Below, one piece after another: positions 1-9,670 of a stretch of 64,000 nucleotides of DNA. Origin of the DNA: Verrucomicrobiota bacterium (GTDB taxonomy: Bacteria > Verrucomicrobiota > Verrucomicrobiia > Limisphaerales > J093); the NCBI GenBank assembly GCA_029556615.1, contig JAKQDD010000210.1, positions 62,001 to 126,000 of the forward strand, read 5' to 3'. A model generated the notes under the pieces. That model was not told the DNA's origin, did no database searches, and worked only from the letters and a program-made list of their open reading frames with translations. Made by a program: the position numbers and the translations under genes. Every line of letters starts with the position of its first letter. Position 1 is the first letter of the stretch.

Positions 1-1
1 C

Positions 2-1222
2 AACGACATCCTGAAGTACTACACCGGGGACTACTCGCGATCGATCGTCAACTCGATCTCGGTGGATCTGACCCAGCCGCTGCTGCGCGGTTTCGGAAGG
101 AACAACGCGGAGATCGAAACCCTGACCCAGGCCACGCGGAACGTGGTGTACGAGGTCCGGTCCTTCAACCGGTATCAGCAGGAGTTCGCCGTGGGGGTAG
201 TGAGCGCGTATTTCAGTCTGCTGACACAGAAGGCCCAGGTCCGCAACAACTACCGCAGCTACACCAACAAGGTCGAGACCACCAAGTTCCTCGAAGCCCG
301 GTCCGTGGACCGGGTGCCGCAGAGCGACGTGGATGACGCGCGGTCGTCCGAGCTGGATGCGCGGATCAGCTACATCAACTCGCTGGCGAGCTATCTGAAC
401 CAGCTCGATTCCTTCAAGCTGCGGCTGGGGCTGCCGCTCTCGACGCAGCTCTGCGTCGAGGACCAGGACCTGACGGACCTGATCGGCGTGGGCCTGGTGC
501 CGGTCGAGGTCAGCCGGAAGGCGGCGTTCAGCCTCTGCGTGAACCGGCAGATGGAGCTGCTCAACGCCATCGACCGTTTCGAGGACAGCAAGCGCAAGGT
601 CCGGATCGCCGCCGACCAACTGCGGCCTGACCTCAACGTGTTCGGCTCGGCCAGCCTCGCCTCCGAAGAGCCGGACGACTACACGGAGTTCGATCTCAAC
701 AAGCTGCGCTACACGGCCGGTTTCACGCTCAACCTACCGCTGGATCGGCGGCGGGAGCGAAACACCTACCGCGCCACGCTCATTGCCTTCGAATCGCAGC
801 TGCGATCACTGGTGCAGAGCTTCGACGACTACAAGAACCGGATCGACCGCGGCCTGCGGACGGTCGAGCAGTCCCGCCTCAACTACCTCAATGCCGTCGA
901 GGGCTTGAAGGTTGCGGAACGCCGGGTCGAGAACAACTCGATGCGCCTCGAGGCGGGGAGGACAACGATCCTGTACTTGCGCGAGGCCCAGGACAACCTG
1001 GTCCGGGTGCAGAATATCCTCGCGGGCACCTACACCGCCTACCTCACCGCCCGCCTCGAGTTGATGCTGAACATCGGGGTTCTTGACACCCGGCCGGGAC
1101 AATTCTGGCTGCAGGACCCGCTCAAGGACCGCTTGGCGCCGGACCAGCGGGGTGTTTCGCCGCTGCAGATGCCGGAGGATCAGGTGCTGCCGCCGGAGAC
1201 CTTTTTCGAACCTGCCTCATGA
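2..1222 (+). CDS. TolC-family outer membrane efflux protein (5' partial)
   Basis: The reading frame is open from base 2, so the 5' end lies outside the window; about 406 residues are visible. The sequence is TolC-like: long amphipathic helical stretches rich in Q, N, R and E alternate with short beta segments such as the LTQPLLRGFGRNNAEIE region near the start and a second SLASEEPDDYTEF-type strand pair mid-protein. This family forms the outer-membrane channel and periplasmic tunnel of tripartite efflux systems. The stop codon overlaps the start of the adaptor gene as ATGA, and adaptor, ATPase and permease follow in the same operon, which supports the role. The GTG at 62 is an internal codon rather than a real start, because coding similarity continues upstream of it. 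Confidence 0.9.
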   Translation, partial: NDILKYYTGDYSRSIVNSISVDLTQPLLRGFGRNNAEIETLTQATRNVVYEVRSFNRYQQEFAVGVVSAYFSLLTQKAQVRNNYRSYTNKVETTKFLEARSVDRVPQSDVDDARSSELDARISYINSLASYLNQLDSFKLRLGLPLSTQLCVEDQDLTDLIGVGLVPVEVSRKAAFSLCVNRQMELLNAIDRFEDSKRKVRIAADQLRPDLNVFGSASLASEEPDDYTEFDLNKLRYTAGFTLNLPLDRRRERNTYRATLIAFESQLRSLVQSFDDYKNRIDRGLRTVEQSRLNYLNAVEGLKVAERRVENNSMRLEAGRTTILYLREAQDNLVRVQNILAGTYTAYLTARLELMLNIGVLDTRPGQFWLQDPLKDRLAPDQRGVSPLQMPEDQVLPPETFFEPAS

Positions 1223-3120
1223 GTGCGACATCCTCCTTCGGAAAGGCCGGAACGCTGGTGCGCCGCCGGCCGCTGGTGCTTGGGCTGGCCGTCCTTGGCG
1301 TCGGTTTGCTGCTGTATCTCTGGTTGCGATCCCCCGGGACCGAAGGGGCGCCGACCGGCTATCACGAAGTGAGGCGCGGGGATTTCACGGTTTCCGTCGT
1401 TGAGGGCGGCAATCTGGCGGCGGTGAGCGAGGTCAGCATCCGGAACGATGTCGAGGGGACGGCGCGGATCATCTCGATCGTGCCCGAGGGCAGCTATGTC
1501 AAGAAGGGCGATTTGCTGGTCGAGCTCGACTCCGCCCAGGCGCAGGACCAGGTGAACCAGCAGCAGATCAGCTATGAGAAGGCGGTCTTTGCCGTCGAGC
1601 AGGCCCGGGCGCAGCTCGAAATCCAGCGGAGCGCCACCAACAGCGACTACCTGGCAGCGCTGCTGAAGCTGAAGTTCGCCGAGATCGACCGGGACAAGTA
1701 TCTCCAGGGCCAGATGTTGGTTGATCTCATGGAAGCGAGCAACAAGCTCGTCTCGGCCCAGTCCCAGCTCGTAGTCAATGAGGACAGTCTCTCGAACTCG
1801 GTCCTGCTCGCCGCCAAGGGCTACGAAACGAAGACGAAGGTGGACGGCGACCGTCTCACGGTGCTGAACAATCAGAATTCGTTGATCGTGGCCAGCAACG
1901 GCATCTGGATGCTGCGGGCGTTCGACATCCCGAAGCAGACGAACAAGTTCTCTTCGGACGTTCTCCAGGCGCAGCAGGAGCTGGACCGGGTGATCGTCTC
2001 GAACCTGCGGCGCATGGCCCAATACGAGGCCGATCTCAGCGCCCAGAGCAACACCTTGATCCTCAGCGAACAGAAGCTGGCCCGCGACCGGCGGAACCTC
2101 ACGAACACCACCATCCGCGCGCCCCAGGACGGGCTCGTGGTCTATGCGGTCAGCGACAGTCACTTCAGCAGCGAATCGCTCATTGAAGGCGGTGCGACCG
2201 TGCGCAACCGGCAGGAGCTGATCAAGCTGCCGGATCTATCGCGGATGAAGGTGAACATCAAGGTGCACGAGTCGCACATCACGATGATTCGACCGGGCCT
2301 GCCGGCGTTTGTCGTGCTGGATTCCATGCCGGACCAGCGGTTCGCGGCCGTGGTGGCCCGGGTCGCGCCGTTGCCCGACACGCAGACCCGGTGGGGCAAT
2401 CCGAACCTGAAAGTCTATAACACCGACGTGCATCTCACCGAGGAGATCCCGAATGTGAAGCCCGGGGTCTCCGCCAAGGCCGAGATCATCATCACGAACA
2501 TTGCCGACACCCTCTCCGTCCCCATCCAGGCGGTGACCACGCACAAAGGAAAACAGGTTGTCTACGTGGTCAACGGATCGAAACCCGAGCCCCGATCGGT
2601 CGAGACCGGAATGTACAACACCAAGTTCATCCAGATCCTCCAGGGGCTCAAGGAGGGGGAACGCGTCCTGCTGGCCCCGCCGTTCGATCTCCAGGAAAAG
2701 GACCTCGAAGGCTCGGTGCTGACCGAGGACGAGAAGATCGAGGCCCTCAGGACGAACACCCCGGCGCGGACGACTCTGCCCCAGGAACCCGCGGCCCCGG
2801 GCGGGCGTGGCGAGAACGGGGCGCCGGACGCCGCTGCGGGAGCGCCGGGGGGCGACGCTGCGGGGTCCGGAATGCGGTCCCGGGAGGGCCGCGGGCGCGG
2901 CATGGGCTTCAACCGCGAGGAGATGCTGAAGCAATTCGACACGAACGGCGACGGCGAGCTCGACGAAGACGAGCGGGCGGCGATCCGACAGCGATTGGGA
3001 GGGCCGCGCACCAACCGTACGGACCGGCCGACGGAAGGGGGCGACACCCATTCCCCGGCGTCTCCCGGCGGGCGCCCCAACGGCATGGGCGGCAACCGGC
3101 CCGAGGCAGAAAGGCGCTGA
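1219..3120 (+). CDS. MacA/HlyD-like periplasmic adaptor with C-terminal EF-hand
   Basis: A 633-residue membrane-fusion protein that would link the inner-membrane ABC permease to the TolC channel. It has one N-terminal membrane anchor (about residues 14-38), a lipoyl-like hairpin half (GTARIISIVPEGSYVKKGD), a long coiled-coil section (about residues 95-300) and a beta-barrel/membrane-proximal part (ADTLSVPIQAV). Beyond the normal family end, at about residue 520, there is a low-complexity Pro/Gly/Ala tail containing a canonical EF-hand loop, DTNGDGELDEDE, at residues 574-585. The tail then becomes Gly/Arg/Pro-rich. It overlaps tolC by 4 nt and abuts the ATPase gene by 1 nt, so translation is probably coupled. 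The EF-hand suggests calcium binding in the periplasm; its function is not known from sequence. Confidence 0.9.
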   Translation: MSATSSFGKAGTLVRRRPLVLGLAVLGVGLLLYLWLRSPGTEGAPTGYHEVRRGDFTVSVVEGGNLAAVSEVSIRNDVEGTARIISIVPEGSYVKKGDLLVELDSAQAQDQVNQQQISYEKAVFAVEQARAQLEIQRSATNSDYLAALLKLKFAEIDRDKYLQGQMLVDLMEASNKLVSAQSQLVVNEDSLSNSVLLAAKGYETKTKVDGDRLTVLNNQNSLIVASNGIWMLRAFDIPKQTNKFSSDVLQAQQELDRVIVSNLRRMAQYEADLSAQSNTLILSEQKLARDRRNLTNTTIRAPQDGLVVYAVSDSHFSSESLIEGGATVRNRQELIKLPDLSRMKVNIKVHESHITMIRPGLPAFVVLDSMPDQRFAAVVARVAPLPDTQTRWGNPNLKVYNTDVHLTEEIPNVKPGVSAKAEIIITNIADTLSVPIQAVTTHKGKQVVYVVNGSKPEPRSVETGMYNTKFIQILQGLKEGERVLLAPPFDLQEKDLEGSVLTEDEKIEALRTNTPARTTLPQEPAAPGGRGENGAPDAAAGAPGGDAAGSGMRSREGRGRGMGFNREEMLKQFDTNGDGELDEDERAAIRQRLGGPRTNRTDRPTEGGDTHSPASPGGRPNGMGGNRPEAERR

Positions 3121-3896
3121 TGAGGCCGGGGCCTGAGGATGGTCCGACGCGCGGCTCGCCGGCCATGCCGGGGGAATCCGCGATCATCCGGATCGAAGGG
3201 GTCGAGAAGCGCTACGTGCTCGGGGGCGAGGTCGAGGTGCTGGCCTTGCGCGGTGTGGACCTCGAGGTGACCGCCGGCTCCTATCTGGCGATCATGGGGC
3301 CCTCCGGCTCGGGCAAGTCGACGATGCTGAACATCCTCGGCTGCCTGGATCGGCCGACCGCCGGGCGTTACTGGCTGGGGGGCGAGGATGTATCGCGGAT
3401 GTCGGATGACGCTCTGTCCGAGGCCCGGGGTCGCCGAATCGGTTTCATCTTCCAATCCTACAACCTGATCGCCCAGCTGACCGTGCTCGAGAACATCCAG
3501 GTCCCGCTCTTCTACCAGGGCAAGGACCTGCGGCATTTTGAGGCCCGGTGCGCGGAGCTGGCCGAGATGGTTGGCCTCAGCGACCGGCTGCATCACCGCC
3601 CCAACCAGCTCTCCGGCGGGCAGCAGCAGCGCGTCGCCATCGCGCGCTCGCTCGTCAACGACCCGCTGATGATCCTCGCGGACGAGCCGACGGGCAACCT
3701 GGACTCGAAGACCGGCCAGGAGGTGCTCGAATTGATCGACCGGCTCAACAGGGCCGGCAAGACGATCATCCTGGTGACGCACGACGACCGGGTGGCGAGC
3801 CGGGCGCATCGCATCCTGCACATGAAGGACGGGCTGATCGACCGCGAGGTGCTGAATCGTCCCGTCCCGACGAACGCAATTGGCTCGTCGTCGTGA
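3120..3896 (+). CDS. MacB/LolD-type ABC transporter ATP-binding protein
   Basis: ATPase subunit of 258 residues. Walker A is GPSGSGKST at residues 60-68, the ABC signature is [14 protein letters not shown], Walker B runs into ADEPTGNLD, and the switch histidine is in ILVTHDDRV. The LSGGQQQR and EPTGNLD pattern is typical of the MacB/LolD/FtsE class, which drives export or extraction rather than import. Here ATPase and permease are separate genes, unlike fused E. coli MacB. The start at 3120 overlaps the adaptor stop (TGATG); an in-frame ATG at 3165 is an alternative that removes 15 non-conserved residues. The permease gene begins 13 nt downstream. Confidence 0.95.
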   Translation: MRPGPEDGPTRGSPAMPGESAIIRIEGVEKRYVLGGEVEVLALRGVDLEVTAGSYLAIMGPSGSGKSTMLNILGCLDRPTAGRYWLGGEDVSRMSDDALSEARGRRIGFIFQSYNLIAQLTVLENIQVPLFYQGKDLRHFEARCAELAEMVGLSDRLHHRPNQLSGGQQQRVAIARSLVNDPLMILADEPTGNLDSKTGQEVLELIDRLNRAGKTIILVTHDDRVASRAHRILHMKDGLIDREVLNRPVPTNAIGSSS

Positions 3897-3909
3897 CCCG
3901 GGAGACCGC

Positions 3910-5202
3910 ATGTTGACCTTTCAATTCATCAGCACGGTGAGGTTGGGCATCAAGAGCCTGATGCTGCACAAGCTGCGCTCGGCGCTCACGATGCTGGGCA
4001 TCATCTTCGGGGTCTGCTCGGTCATCGCGATGCTGGCGATTGGCGAAGGCGCCTCTTATGAGGCGCAGGAGAGCATCAAGAAGCTCGGGAGCAACAACAT
4101 CATCGTCCGCAGCCTCAAGCCGCCGGAACAGGCGCAGCAGCAGAGCAGCGGCGGCGGCCGCGGGATGCAGCTCAAGTACGGCCTGACCTATGCCGACGCC
4201 GGACGGCTCCTCTCGACCATCCCCGGCGTGCTGCGGGTCCTTCCCAAGCGGATCATCCGGGAGAACGTCCGGTTCGCCCGGAACGAAGTCCCCTGCCAGG
4301 TGGTCGGCACGCTGCCCTTCTATCCTGAGGTCACCGGGGCCAGCATGGTCAGCGGGCGCTTTCTGGCCTACTTCGACGAGCAGCGGGAGGAGAACGTCTG
4401 CGTCATCACCACGGGGCTGGCGCGGCGGTTGTTCCCCAGCCAGAACCCGCTGCAACATACGGTCAAAATCGACGCGTTCTACTATCGCGTCATCGGCATT
4501 CTGGAGGAGCGAAGCCTGCCCGAGCAGCGAACCCAGGCGGGGAAAATGGAGGGCCAGCCGCTCGATAACAACGTCTATATTCCGCTCGCCACGTCGCGGA
4601 CCCGGTTCGGGGAGGTCCTGATCCGGCGGTCGGCGGGGAGTTTCGAGGCGGAGGAGGTGCAACTGCACGAGATCACCGTCCAGATGCGGGACATGGCGGC
4701 GGTCGAAACCGCGGACAGCCAGGTGCGGACGTTGCTGAAGCACTTCCACGATCAGAACGACTTCGAGGTGGTGGTCCCGCTCGAGCTGCTGCGGCAGGCG
4801 GAACAACTGAAGCGGCGGTTCAACATCGTCCTGGGCTCGATCGCCGCCATCTCGCTCCTGGTCGGCGGCATCGGCATCATGAACATCATGCTGGCCACGG
4901 TGACCGAGCGGACCCGCGAGATCGGGGTCCGCCGCGCCCTGGGGGCCAAGCGACGGGACATCACCATGCAGTTCCTGGTCGAGACCGTGGTGCTTTCCAT
5001 CGGCGGCGGGTTGATGGGCGTCCTGATCGGCTTCGTCGCACCCTCGCTGGTCACGCACTTCACCCACATGAAGACGATCATCACGCTCTGGTCGGTGGCG
5101 GTGGCCTTCGGCATCTCGGGGGCGGTGGGGATCGTCTTCGGCCTCTACCCGGCGTCCGCCGCGGCCAAGCTGGACCCGATCGAGGCGCTCCGCCACGAGT
5201 GA
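3910..5202 (+). CDS. MacB-like ABC transporter permease
   Basis: Inner-membrane permease of 430 residues with MacB topology: one N-terminal helix ([22 protein letters not shown]), a large periplasmic MacB_PCD-type domain (about residues 50-310), then three C-terminal helices (the FtsX domain), with the typical [20 protein letters not shown] coupling stretch before the last two. The ATG at 3910 is preceded by GGGAG and gives a standard family start; a longer frame from 3880 adds only charged residues overlapping the ATPase gene. It ends in a GTGA overlap with the next gene. With the preceding three genes it completes a tripartite efflux pump; the substrate cannot be predicted. Confidence 0.93.
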   Translation: MLTFQFISTVRLGIKSLMLHKLRSALTMLGIIFGVCSVIAMLAIGEGASYEAQESIKKLGSNNIIVRSLKPPEQAQQQSSGGGRGMQLKYGLTYADAGRLLSTIPGVLRVLPKRIIRENVRFARNEVPCQVVGTLPFYPEVTGASMVSGRFLAYFDEQREENVCVITTGLARRLFPSQNPLQHTVKIDAFYYRVIGILEERSLPEQRTQAGKMEGQPLDNNVYIPLATSRTRFGEVLIRRSAGSFEAEEVQLHEITVQMRDMAAVETADSQVRTLLKHFHDQNDFEVVVPLELLRQAEQLKRRFNIVLGSIAAISLLVGGIGIMNIMLATVTERTREIGVRRALGAKRRDITMQFLVETVVLSIGGGLMGVLIGFVAPSLVTHFTHMKTIITLWSVAVAFGISGAVGIVFGLYPASAAAKLDPIEALRHE

Positions 5203-7766
5203 AACACCCCGGCAGGGTCCGGGATCCCCGGGACAGGCTGCGCGCCCGGCGCACGATGCGCATCGCGATGCTCCTGCTGGGGCTCAGCGGGGCGGCGGCG
5301 CTCGGGCATCAGGTCCTCTGGACGCGGCGGCTGACGGATCTCATCGGGGCCGGCGTGGAATCCAGCGCGCGGGTGTTCGAGTGTTTCTTCCTGGGTCTTG
5401 CGCTGGGGGCGGCCGTGGCCGCCTGGACGATGCCCAGGGTGCGGAGACCCTGGCGGGTGGCGGCGGGCGCCGAACTCGGGGTGGCCATCCTCAGCGTGCC
5501 GCTCTTGTTCCTCCCGGCCTGGGCCGGCTGGATCGGGCCGGCCCTCGGCGTCGACCGCTTGCTCGGCTGGCAGGGGACGGCAATCCGCGCCGCGCTCTCG
5601 GTGCTGACCGTTGTTCCCCCCGCATTTCTGCTGGGCCTGACCCTGCCTCTGATCACCGAGGCTGTCGGGGACCTCGAGGCGTGGGGGCTTTCCGGGCCTG
5701 TGGCGCTTTATGCAGCCTATACCATCGGCGGAGCGCTCGGATTGGCACTCGTCGTCGGCGCGGCCCTGCAGCGGGTGGGTGTCCAGGGATCCATGCTCCT
5801 GATGACAGGCCTCAGCGCGATCGTGGCGCTCGGTTGTTGTTGCTGGGATCGGTTCGGTCGCGTCGGCTCCGGCGCCCGAGCGCGCGCCGGTGCCATCGCC
5901 GTCGGGGAAGGCGAGACCCGCGAGGGCCCGGTACCGCTGCTTCTCGCGATGGGATCCGGTTTCGGCGTGCTTGCGCTCGAGGTCCTGGGGCTCGCCCTCT
6001 TGAATCTGAAGATGCCGCTCGCCTTTTACACGCCCGCGGCGGTCCTGGTATGCGTCGTGGGCGTGCTGGGTCTTGCCGCGGTGGTGGCGCCGTACGCGGC
6101 CCGGCGGTTCGGCGGCGTCGCGATCCTGCTGCCGTGCGCCCTGGCGGCGGCGGGGCTGATGGCCGCGGTGGCCCCCGCTCTGTTCATGGCCGTGACGAGC
6201 GGCCAGGCGGGGATCATGGTCCACGGCGGCGGCATTGCCGGCAGCCTCATCCGGCTCGCCGCCGTGGCCGGCGTCTCCTTGGGTCCGGCCCTCGCCCTGG
6301 CGGGACTGGTCTTTCCTTGGCTGCTGGGCGGCGGGAGCGCGGCTGCAGGCGGCGACTCGACCGGGCGTCGCGTGGGTCGGTTGCTCGCCCTCAATGGGCT
6401 GGGGGGGATGCTCGGGGCGGAAACGGCGGTCCGGGTGTTGCTGCCCCTGGCGGGGGTGCACCAGGCGCTGGGCGTGGTCGGCGGCTTTTACGCCTTGCTC
6501 TCGGCGGTCGCTTTACTGGGGTTGGGCCGGCGACGCCGCGTCCCGATCCTCGGGCTGCTTCTCCCGTCAGCGGGGGTGGCGCTGGTCTTTGTCGGGATCC
6601 TGCAGGGAATGCCGGTCTTCTTGAGGACCGCGACCTTCCGGGTGATTGACGTCCGTTCGGGGGGCGAGGGTTCACTCGCGGTGGTCGAGCGGGCGGATGT
6701 GGGGCGGGCGATGTTCCTGGACAATTTGTACCTGCTGGGCGGAAGCCGGGCGGCCGTCGACCTCGAGCGGCAGGCGCATCTGCCGTTGTTGCTCCACCCC
6801 GCGCCGCGGCGGGTGGCGTTCATCGGGTTGGGAACCGGCATCACGGCGGGGGGGGCGCTACGTCACGAAGCGGTTGAAGCCGTCGACATCGCCGAGGTGT
6901 CGGCGCTGGTCGCCGATGCCGCCGCGCGGCATTTTCGCGAGTTCAACCAGGGCGCTTGCGACCATCCCAAGGCTCGCGTGCACATCGCGGATGGCGGCCC
7001 CTATCTGGCGGCCGCGCCGGAGCGCTTTGATGTGATCGTGGGGGATCTGTTCATTCCCTGGCGGCCGGGCGAAGCCCGGCTCTGCAGCCTCGAACAGTTC
7101 CAGGCAGCCCGGGGAGCCTTGCGATCGCAGGGACTCTTCTGTCAGTGGCTGCCCATGGCCCAGCTCACCGAGGAGGATTTCAACAGCATCGTGACGACCT
7201 TTCACCGCGTGTTCGGCACCGTCCATCTCTTCCGCGCGCATTTCCGGACCCGGAGCCTGCCGGTGGCTCTCGTGGGCTTCAAAGGAGGCGGCATCGACTG
7301 GAGCCTGGTGAGCGCACGCTGCCAGGCGGAGCGTGGCCAGGGGGGATTGAAGGACCCTGCCTGCCGGCATGCCGAGGGTCTGGCGATGCTCTACGCGGGG
7401 ACCTGGGAAGGGGCGGAGCGCGCGGTCTCCGCGCTCAACACGCTCGGCAATCTGCGAGTCGAGCTGCATGCGGGCCGGCACACGCTCGAGGGGAGTCCGG
7501 GTGACTACTATCATGCCGACAGCGACCGCTGGCTCGACTTCCTGGAACAGCAGGTGAAAGCCGTCGAGATCCATCGGCAGATGCCCGAAGGCCTCCGACA
7601 CCTCCCCCGGTTGGGGCTGTGGGCCGCCCGCTGGGAGATCGCCGCGGAGCGGGAGGAACCCTCGGCCCCCATCCTCGGGGACGCCGTGGCGGCCGGACTG
7701 CCTGACGCCCTGCGCCGGGACCTCGGCGCGGATTGGGCGCTTTGGCCCGGCCGGCCGCCTTTCTAG
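5199..7766 (+). CDS. Multi-pass membrane protein fused to spermidine-synthase-like domain
   Basis: An 855-residue fusion. Residues about 20-480 form a dozen or so hydrophobic segments. Residues about 500-740 form a Rossmann methyltransferase/spermidine-synthase-like domain, with the nucleotide-binding stretch [16 protein letters not shown], an acidic strand end (AVDIAE), and [17 protein letters not shown], where the polyamine-synthase catalytic Asp region lies. Fused MFS/spermidine synthases are common in environmental bacteria, and for most of them polyamine synthesis is unproven. The GTG start overlaps the permease stop (GTGA), so it may belong to the efflux operon; an ATG at 5256 is an alternative start. 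A C-terminal extension of about 100 residues is not recognised. Confidence 0.8.
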   Translation: MKHPGRVRDPRDRLRARRTMRIAMLLLGLSGAAALGHQVLWTRRLTDLIGAGVESSARVFECFFLGLALGAAVAAWTMPRVRRPWRVAAGAELGVAILSVPLLFLPAWAGWIGPALGVDRLLGWQGTAIRAALSVLTVVPPAFLLGLTLPLITEAVGDLEAWGLSGPVALYAAYTIGGALGLALVVGAALQRVGVQGSMLLMTGLSAIVALGCCCWDRFGRVGSGARARAGAIAVGEGETREGPVPLLLAMGSGFGVLALEVLGLALLNLKMPLAFYTPAAVLVCVVGVLGLAAVVAPYAARRFGGVAILLPCALAAAGLMAAVAPALFMAVTSGQAGIMVHGGGIAGSLIRLAAVAGVSLGPALALAGLVFPWLLGGGSAAAGGDSTGRRVGRLLALNGLGGMLGAETAVRVLLPLAGVHQALGVVGGFYALLSAVALLGLGRRRRVPILGLLLPSAGVALVFVGILQGMPVFLRTATFRVIDVRSGGEGSLAVVERADVGRAMFLDNLYLLGGSRAAVDLERQAHLPLLLHPAPRRVAFIGLGTGITAGGALRHEAVEAVDIAEVSALVADAAARHFREFNQGACDHPKARVHIADGGPYLAAAPERFDVIVGDLFIPWRPGEARLCSLEQFQAARGALRSQGLFCQWLPMAQLTEEDFNSIVTTFHRVFGTVHLFRAHFRTRSLPVALVGFKGGGIDWSLVSARCQAERGQGGLKDPACRHAEGLAMLYAGTWEGAERAVSALNTLGNLRVELHAGRHTLEGSPGDYYHADSDRWLDFLEQQVKAVEIHRQMPEGLRHLPRLGLWAARWEIAAEREEPSAPILGDAVAAGLPDALRRDLGADWALWPGRPPF

Positions 7767-7835
7767 CCTCGACTCGTGTTCGCTTGCAGGGCTGTCGGCG
7801 ACAGGGTATGAGGTGGGGCGGCAACGCCGGAGCCA

Positions 7836-9452
7836 GTGCTTGGGGATGGGCCCTTGGCCTCCGGGAATGGGCAACGCACCGTGGCTGACAACGAACGACT
7901 GCCGGATCTGGAAGAGGGCCTGCTTGATCCCGAGACGCCCTGGTACCACACGCCGTTCTTCGAACGGCTCATCCTGCTCATCTTCCCTCCGCTGGGGCTC
8001 GCCCTGGTTTGGCGGAACCGAAACCATCGCCGCCGCCAGCGTCTCATCGCGACCGCGCTGGCCCTTGTGTACGCGGTGCCGTACGGGGCGCTCTGCATCT
8101 TTCTGCTGGTGCAAACCGGCACCGTGGCCGTCGAATGGCGGGGCGGATTGGGCCCGAGCCTGGTCCGCCGCAGCACCCAGCCGAACTACAAGGCCCTCGA
8201 GGAGAGCCGCGCGGAGCAGCGGGTGACGCCTTTGGACACCCAGCCGACGGGATCGCCGCCGCCCCCTTATTGGACGGCTTTCCGAGGGCCGCGCCGGGAC
8301 GGCGTGTATGACGAGGGGCCGATCGCCACCAACTGGGTCCGGACCCCGCCGCGCTGTCTCTGGCGGCAGCCGGTGGGCGGCGGGTACGCCTCCCTGGTGG
8401 TGGCGGACAACCGGGCCTTTACCATCGAGCAACGCCGCGACGACGAAGCCGTGACCGCCTACGATCTCGAGACGGGACGCGAGCTCTGGAGACACTCCTA
8501 CCCGGCGCTCTTTCAGGAGTGGATGGGAGGGGACGGGCCACGGGCCACGCCAGCCTATCACGAGGGTCTCATCTACAGCCTTGGAGCCTCGGGAGTTTTT
8601 TGCTGCCTCGGGGCGGCCAACGGGCAGGTCCTCTGGCAGAAGAACATCCTCGCGGAGAACAGCGCCACCAATCTCACCTATGGGCTCACCGCCTCTCCGT
8701 TGGTGGTGGACGACAAGGTAATCCTGCTAGGAGGGGAGACTTCAGAAGGCCGCACCGTGCTCGCCTACCACCGGCTCAGCGGCGAGCGGTTGTGGTCCGC
8801 GCTCGACGACAGAGCCGCCTATGCGTCGCCCCTGCTGACCCGGCTCGCCGATCAGCGCCAGGTGCTCGTCGTCACCGCCGCCCGCGCCGTCGGCCTTGCG
8901 CCCGAGGACGGCCGCTTGTTGTGGGAGTTCCCCTGGCGCGTGTCGAACGGCAACAACACCTGCGCCCCCGTCATCGTCGGTACCAATCGGCTCTTCCTAT
9001 CCGCGGGTTACGGAGCCGGATGCGCCCTCGTCGAGGTGTCCCGCACGAATGAAGGATTCCGCGCCCGGGAAATCTGGCGAAACCGGAATCTGAGGAACAA
9101 GTTCAATCCTTCGGTCCACGCGCGCGGCGCGATCTACGGGCTCGATGAAGGCGTGCTCGCCTGTCTGGACGCGGCCACCGGCGAGCGCCGCTGGCGTGAT
9201 GGCAACTACGGATACGGCCAGCTCCTGCTCGCCGGCGGACACTTGATTGTTCTGGGCGGCGACGGCGAACTCGCACTGGTCGAGGCCAACCCCGAGCGCC
9301 GGATTGAAATCGCGCGTCTGCCGGCGCTGACGGGAAAGACGTGGAATGTGCCGGCGCTGGCGCATGGGCGCCTGCTGGTTCGGAACAACATGGAAATGGC
9401 CTGCTACGATCTGCGCCCCCCCGAGAGCCGGCGCCGCGCCGACTCCCCCTGA
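7836..9452 (+). CDS. Membrane-anchored PQQ-like beta-propeller protein
   Basis: A 538-residue protein. Two hydrophobic helices lie near the N-terminus (about residues 48-65 and 75-103), and the rest is a repeated beta-propeller of the PQQ/quinoprotein type, with recurrent W-R, G-ELWRH, G-QVLWQK, G-ERLWSA, G-RLLWEF and G-ERRWRD blade motifs. Such propellers either bind PQQ in dehydrogenases or serve as binding scaffolds; no obvious PQQ-dehydrogenase catalytic region was seen. The start is uncertain: GTG at 7836 has a GGAG that is too close, and GTG at 7881 would give a product beginning MADNERLPD. It follows the spermidine-synthase-like fusion by 69 nt and may be co-transcribed with it. Confidence 0.8.
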   Translation: MLGDGPLASGNGQRTVADNERLPDLEEGLLDPETPWYHTPFFERLILLIFPPLGLALVWRNRNHRRRQRLIATALALVYAVPYGALCIFLLVQTGTVAVEWRGGLGPSLVRRSTQPNYKALEESRAEQRVTPLDTQPTGSPPPPYWTAFRGPRRDGVYDEGPIATNWVRTPPRCLWRQPVGGGYASLVVADNRAFTIEQRRDDEAVTAYDLETGRELWRHSYPALFQEWMGGDGPRATPAYHEGLIYSLGASGVFCCLGAANGQVLWQKNILAENSATNLTYGLTASPLVVDDKVILLGGETSEGRTVLAYHRLSGERLWSALDDRAAYASPLLTRLADQRQVLVVTAARAVGLAPEDGRLLWEFPWRVSNGNNTCAPVIVGTNRLFLSAGYGAGCALVEVSRTNEGFRAREIWRNRNLRNKFNPSVHARGAIYGLDEGVLACLDAATGERRWRDGNYGYGQLLLAGGHLIVLGGDGELALVEANPERRIEIARLPALTGKTWNVPALAHGRLLVRNNMEMACYDLRPPESRRRADSP

Positions 9453-9551
9453 GCCCGTGGTGGGCGCCATCCCGACGTCGTCAATTCCTGCGCGACGGCG
9501 CCGCTGCCAGTTCCCGGGACAAACGCCCCAAAAAGCAGGCTTGACAATCAT

Positions 9552-9568
9552 ACTTTGCAGCGCAAAGT
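9552..9568. promoter_or_regulatory. Perfect 7-bp inverted repeat, candidate operator
   Basis: ACTTTGC-AGC-GCAAAGT is a perfect palindrome in the 218-nt gap before the radical SAM gene. It begins 5 nt after a TTGACA hexamer (9541-9546), so it would lie in the spacer of a sigma70-type promoter, although no good -10 box is visible. The position suggests repressor binding; the regulator is unknown. A looser half-match, ACTTTGTTTCACCAAGT, occurs about 60 nt downstream. Confidence 0.4.
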
Positions 9569-9670
9569 AGAAATATGCATTCTGGCAAGACGTTAAAACC
9601 GCTTTAAGCATGATGACTTTGTTTCACCAAGTCACTGAAGCCGATCGTCCCCGGATTCGATAGGAGCCCC

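Noticed and set aside
2562-3911. 449-residue minus-strand open frame opposite the efflux adaptor/ATPase genes
   Set aside because: Arg/His/Pro-rich shadow frame opposite well-recognised adaptor and ABC genes; no family motif.
3766-5196. 476-residue minus-strand frame opposite the permease gene
   Set aside because: Composition (Arg, Asp, His, Gln) typical of a GC-rich shadow frame; overlaps a clear MacB permease on the plus strand.
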